From contig NZ_SZYH01000001.1 in the NCBI RefSeq assembly GCF_005298175.1, forward strand, positions 1,984,001 through 2,048,000: 64,000 nucleotides of DNA. Direction: 5' to 3'. The position numbers and the translations under genes were made by a program. The notes beneath the pieces are model-generated. The model was not told the DNA's origin. It worked only from the letters and a program-made list of their open reading frames with translations, and searched no databases. How positions within the stretch are numbered: position 1 is the stretch's first letter; each line of letters begins with the position of its first letter. This document shows, one piece after another, positions 60,722 through 64,000 of the stretch. Source of the stretch: Marinobacter panjinensis (lineage in GTDB: Bacteria > Pseudomonadota > Gammaproteobacteria > Pseudomonadales > Oleiphilaceae).

Positions 60722-61261
60722 CAAACCTCCCCTTGGCATAAAAAGTACGGCGCGTGCCACGATCAGCAGCTAAGCGCCTTGCAGTGTCGATAAGCTGCGA
60801 TGGAATGCAGAGCGTTTTGTTGTGGGCATTCGCCTGTTTGTTGTCTTGAACAAGCATAGAACACGATTGCCAGTTTTACTGCCTGAAGCGCCTTGCTTTG
60901 ACGGTTTTTGGCCTGACGCATCCGGACGGCTACAACACTGCCGCCGGAGTCAACCCGAATATTACGTAGTATTTTTACTACATTTTGGTGCCAAAATTCA
61001 ATTTTCAGGACAAAATTACGCCGGCCTACGGACTATTTCGGTTACTTACGTAAGAATGGCGCCTTTTTCGTCTTCAAACAAGCATGTTCAGACCAATGTC
61101 GTAGGATTCCTACCGGACGCGAATGAGTTGATCACGCCCGTTTTATTTAGACCTGAAAATGCTTTTGGATTTATGTATACTCGCCTGCCCGTTTTTTAAC
61201 CAGCGGAGCGGTGGCGGATTCCACCCTCCTGAATTTGGCGCATAACCAAAGAGGGCGATCT
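60722..61261. other. Long divergent intergenic region between aceE and kamA
   Basis: No convincing gene was found. The AT-rich middle holds several dyads: GTAGTA-TTTT-TACTAC (60966-60981), ATTTTGG-TG-CCAAAAT (60983-60998), CTTACGTAAG (61035-61044) and GTAGG-ATT-CCTAC (61101-61113). Near the kamA side TATACT (61176-61181), preceded 17 bases upstream by CTGAAA, is a possible promoter. No riboswitch fold known to me is evident. This is probably the shared control region of two divergent genes. Confidence 0.5.
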
Positions 61262-62626
61262 ATGAACTCCATCGTCACGTTCCCGAACCGCATCCCGACT
61301 GCCGAGTTCGAAGAGCGGCGCTTCAAGGTCTATACGGACCGCCAGCTCGACAAGATCGACGTTATCCAGAACCTCCCGGAAGAGACCCTGTTCGAGATGA
61401 AAGTGGTAGCCAGCGTGCTGCCTTTCCGGGTCAACGAATATGTCATCAATGAACTGATCAACTGGGACAAGGTGCCCAACGACCCCATCTATCAGTTGGT
61501 GTTTCCCCAGAAAGGCATGCTGAAGGACGAGCATTACGAGCGCATGGCAAAAATGCACAGGGACGGCGCCGACAAGAAAGAGATCCAGGCAGTGGCGAAG
61601 GAAATTCGCGACGAGCTGAACCCGCATCCCGCTGGCCAGATGGAAATGAACATGCCGGAGTTGAACGGCGAGGTTCTGGACGGCGTGCAGCACAAGTACC
61701 GGGAAACCGTGTTGTTCTTCCCTGCCCAGGGCCAGACCTGCCACTCCTACTGCACCTTCTGCTTCCGCTGGGCACAGTTTGTGGGTGACAAGGACCTGAA
61801 GATGGCCAGCACCGAAGCTGAAAAGCTTCACGGTTACCTGCAGGAGCATACCGAAGTCAGTGACCTGCTGGTCACCGGCGGCGACCCCATGGTGATGAAG
61901 ACCAAGCACCTGGTCCAGTATCTGGAGCCGCTGCTACAGCCGGAGCTTGACCACATCCAGACCATCCGAATCGGCACCAAGGCCCTCACCTTCTGGCCAT
62001 ACCGCTTTGTGACCGACAAGGACGCAGACGAGCTGATCGACCTGTTTGCCCGCCTGGTCGATGCGGGCAAGCACGTAGCCATCATGGCTCACTACAACCA
62101 CTGGCAGGAAATCACCACCGACATCGCCGAAGAGGCCATTCGCCGCCTGCGCGCCACCGGTGCCGAAATCCGTGCCCAGGGTCCGCTGATCAAACATGTC
62201 AACGACAACGCCGACGATTGGGCGAAGCTGTGGAACAAGGAAGTGCAGCTGGGCATCATCCCCTACTACATGTTTGTAGAGCGCGATACCGGTGCCAAGA
62301 ATTACTTCGAAGTGCCCCTGGTAGAAGCATTCCATATCTACCGCGAGGCCATGAAGCAGGTATCCGGGCTCGCGCGTACCGCCCGCGGCCCGTCAATGAG
62401 CGCCGGCCCCGGCAAGGTAGAGGTACAGGGCATCACCGAGATCAACGGTGAAAAGGTGTTCGTGCTCCGGTTTATCCAGGCCCGTAACCCGGACTGGGTA
62501 CAGCGCCCGTTCTTTGCCAAATACAGCGAAACAGCCACCTGGCTGCATGAACTGGAACCAGCCCTCGGGGAGGAGAAGTTCTTCTTTGAGGATGAGTTTG
62601 AGGAAATGAAAAAAGGGAACAACTAA
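61262..62626 (+). CDS. KamA-family radical SAM aminomutase (lysine 2,3-aminomutase-like)
   Basis: 454 residues. The 4Fe-4S cysteines are in CHSYCTFCF (Cys 160, 164, 167), followed by the SAM-binding VTGGDPM and the PLP-type lysine region near the C-terminus. The family converts L-lysine to beta-lysine or, as EpmB, modifies for EF-P; the 450-residue length excludes EpmB (about 340). In methanogens and some bacteria a neighbouring ablB acetylates beta-lysine for osmoprotection; none is present here. Start ATG 61262 has GAGGG six bases upstream; the open frame reaches 61211. Exact substrate unresolved. Confidence 0.82.
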   Translation: MNSIVTFPNRIPTAEFEERRFKVYTDRQLDKIDVIQNLPEETLFEMKVVASVLPFRVNEYVINELINWDKVPNDPIYQLVFPQKGMLKDEHYERMAKMHRDGADKKEIQAVAKEIRDELNPHPAGQMEMNMPELNGEVLDGVQHKYRETVLFFPAQGQTCHSYCTFCFRWAQFVGDKDLKMASTEAEKLHGYLQEHTEVSDLLVTGGDPMVMKTKHLVQYLEPLLQPELDHIQTIRIGTKALTFWPYRFVTDKDADELIDLFARLVDAGKHVAIMAHYNHWQEITTDIAEEAIRRLRATGAEIRAQGPLIKHVNDNADDWAKLWNKEVQLGIIPYYMFVERDTGAKNYFEVPLVEAFHIYREAMKQVSGLARTARGPSMSAGPGKVEVQGITEINGEKVFVLRFIQARNPDWVQRPFFAKYSETATWLHELEPALGEEKFFFEDEFEEMKKGNN

Positions 62627-62993
62627 ACGCCGTATCTCTTCTAAGCTGGCACACGGATGTGCCAGCTGGACCCGATTGTTGCAACACTAATCCTACGAAT
62701 CGTTACCGACGAACCACACCAGTTACCCTCCTCTTATTGACTGCTTTAAAAAAACATTTTAAAAACATCATTTTACAATGTTTTGCGCCCACTCGATTGC
62801 GCATCACCAGCCCTTCCCCTAGCTTCCTCACAGTTCTTTCGCAAATGAAGAACCGTCGTCACGGCAGCTCCAAGGACCTGGGAGGGATAAACCAGCTAAC
62901 GCCTCCTTCCCCTTTCAGGCCAGACGATTAAACAACAGTCCAGCGTCACTAAAGCCCGCTGATTTTGTGACAACAGCCAATAACGGAACTACT
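62627..62993. other. Intergenic region with a terminator-like hairpin
   Basis: A perfect 10-bp hairpin AGCTGGCACA-CGGA-TGTGCCAGCT (62644-62667) lies 17 bases after the kamA stop. Then comes an A/T-rich stretch with TTGACT (62737-62742) and TACAAT (62774-62779), 31 bases apart, so not a standard promoter pair. I see no gene in the remaining bases up to the lipoprotein ATG. Confidence 0.6.
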
Positions 62994-64000
62994 ATGTTCA
63001 AGAAGAAAGCCCTCCTGCGCGCCATCGTCGCCACCAGCCTTACATCCGCGCTAGTCGCCTGCGGCGGCGGAAGTTCCTCGGGAAGCACACCTCCTGTAAA
63101 CCAGACTCCACCAACAGAAAATACCGGCAACTTCATCGACAGCCCGGTTGGCGGCCTACAATACGAAGCCAAACCCTCCGGCATTACCGGTGTTACGGGC
63201 GATGACGGCAGATTTCGCTTCATGGACGGCGATGCTGTTTACTTCAAGGTGGGCAACTACTTTGTGGGCTCGGCAGACGGCGCCAAAATGATCTCACCCA
63301 AGAGTATCGGCCTAACCAATGAAGACGCGGTGGCCAACATTGCCCGCTTCCTTCAGACGCTGGACGACGACGGCATTCTGGAAAACGGTATCACCATTAA
63401 CAATGCCGCGCGGGAAACTGCCAGGAATTCGACCGGTGGCGAAGTTTCGGCACTGGATCTGTCGTCAGAAAGCGCCAAAGCCGGCATTCTTGAACTGACG
63501 GAAAAGAACTCTGTACAGAGAGCGGAACTGGTTGATCGAGCGTCGGCACTGGGTCACCTGAACCAGACACTGGCGGATTTTGAAGCGGCATCCAAAGTCA
63601 GCTGTTCCTCTGACGATGCCGCGGTGGAGAATGACGATCTCACTGGTAAGTTCTTCGGTCGGATCGGGAATGGCGAGATTACGCTGTTTGAATTCAGCTC
63701 TACCACTGAGTTCAAGGAGATCGCCAACGACGAAGGCAAACAAATAGAGCGCAGCGGTTCCTGGTCTATCGACGGTCAGGCTAAAACCCTGACCCTGACA
63801 TTCGAGGGCGGATCAGACACTGTTGGCGTCTGTGGCACCGGTCAGGGAATCATCCTGGATGATGGAGAGACCCCCATGATTTTCTGGGAGACTGCTCCGT
63901 TCACCAGCTCACAGGATGAAACATTCCAGATTGCAACCGGGACCGATCAAGGCACCCTGCTTCAGTTGAACAGTGAAACCAAAGCATATTCCATGCTTAA
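62994..64000 (+). CDS. Surface lipoprotein-like protein, 3' end outside window
   Basis: The frame runs open from ATG 62994 to the last base (335 codons, no stop). MFKKKALLRAIVATSLTSALVACGGGSSSG is a lipoprotein signal with lipobox LVAC (Cys 23) and a Gly/Ser tether. The next part, NFIDSPVGGLQYEA...GVTGDDGRFRFMDGDAVYFKVGN...ISPKSIGL...NIARFLQTLDDDG, is a repeat-like module common in secreted proteins of marine bacteria. Function unknown. Confidence 0.75.
   Translation, partial: MFKKKALLRAIVATSLTSALVACGGGSSSGSTPPVNQTPPTENTGNFIDSPVGGLQYEAKPSGITGVTGDDGRFRFMDGDAVYFKVGNYFVGSADGAKMISPKSIGLTNEDAVANIARFLQTLDDDGILENGITINNAARETARNSTGGEVSALDLSSESAKAGILELTEKNSVQRAELVDRASALGHLNQTLADFEAASKVSCSSDDAAVENDDLTGKFFGRIGNGEITLFEFSSTTEFKEIANDEGKQIERSGSWSIDGQAKTLTLTFEGGSDTVGVCGTGQGIILDDGETPMIFWETAPFTSSQDETFQIATGTDQGTLLQLNSETKAYSML

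Noticed and set aside
60722..61261. Lysine or other riboswitch in the kamA leader
   Set aside because: I could not fold a known riboswitch core; the dyads are short and operator-like.
61262..62626. EF-P lysine aminomutase EpmB
   Set aside because: EpmB is about 340 residues; this protein has 454, with the extra N-terminal region of lysine 2,3-aminomutases.

Overview
The window reads as a chromosomal segment of a marine, heterotrophic gammaproteobacterium, most likely Marinobacter or a close relative. This rests on gene content and local gene order: secB-yibN-gpmI-envC-ctpA-yibQ, hisBHAF next to asmA-mutY-yggX, a two-subunit AruF/AruG arginine succinyltransferase as in Pseudomonas, a TRAP-linked glycolate operon and a DcaP-like porin. 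No phage, insertion sequence, CRISPR array, rRNA or integrase was found. One tRNA (Phe, GAA) is present.

Layout. 1-4.1 kb: 3' end of cca, a pteridine-reductase-like SDR, a thiolase, trmL and an orphan periplasmic binding-like protein, all on the + strand and ending at a bidirectional terminator. 4.1-10.3 kb: secB and a rhodanese-fold membrane protein (-), then gpmI, envC, ctpA and yibQ (+). 10.4-13.8 kb: hisBHAF and a START-like protein (-). 14-17.8 kb: asmA-mutY-yggX and tRNA-Phe (+). 18-22.1 kb: a secreted sugar dehydrogenase, an NYN/LOTUS protein, a tiny ArfA-like gene with a hairpin over its stop codon, and a BCCT transporter. 22.2-26.9 kb: an arginine deiminase operon (antiporter-like carrier, arcA, arcB, arcC) behind a well-placed Anr/FNR-type promoter. 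27-28.5 kb: a Ca2+/Na+ antiporter and a DUF4124 protein separated by a GGAAA tandem repeat. 28.6-37.3 kb: glycolate oxidase (glcDEF, glcG) with a TRAP transporter, divergent from a GntR/FCD regulator and carrying two TGGTCNGACCA operators. 37.4-54.3 kb: a basic amino-acid ABC transporter, astE, an RND efflux pair with its TetR regulator, then the aru/ast arginine succinyltransferase operon (astC, aruF, aruG, astD, astB) and a DEDDh/GIY-YIG fusion nuclease. 54.5-64 kb: a DcaP-like porin, an old-yellow-enzyme remnant, a structured inverted repeat, aceE-aceF, a KamA-type radical SAM aminomutase, and a lipoprotein cut by the window edge.

Working together. The central theme is arginine. The ABC system imports it. 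The AST pathway degrades it aerobically to glutamate and succinate. The ADI pathway ferments it to ornithine, CO2, ammonia and ATP when oxygen is short. The glycolate module takes up and oxidises a small hydroxy acid, plausibly algal glycolate. Pyruvate dehydrogenase, gpmI and thiolase are central metabolism.

I found no clearly new large system. The most interesting items are regulatory or structural: the hairpin-over-stop ArfA-like gene, the cloverleaf-like 107-bp inverted repeat, the Anr-type arc promoter, the paired FadR/GlcC-type operators and the tandem GACA-N3-TGTC sites between the RND and TetR genes. All assignments come from reading the sequence; none was checked by a database search.
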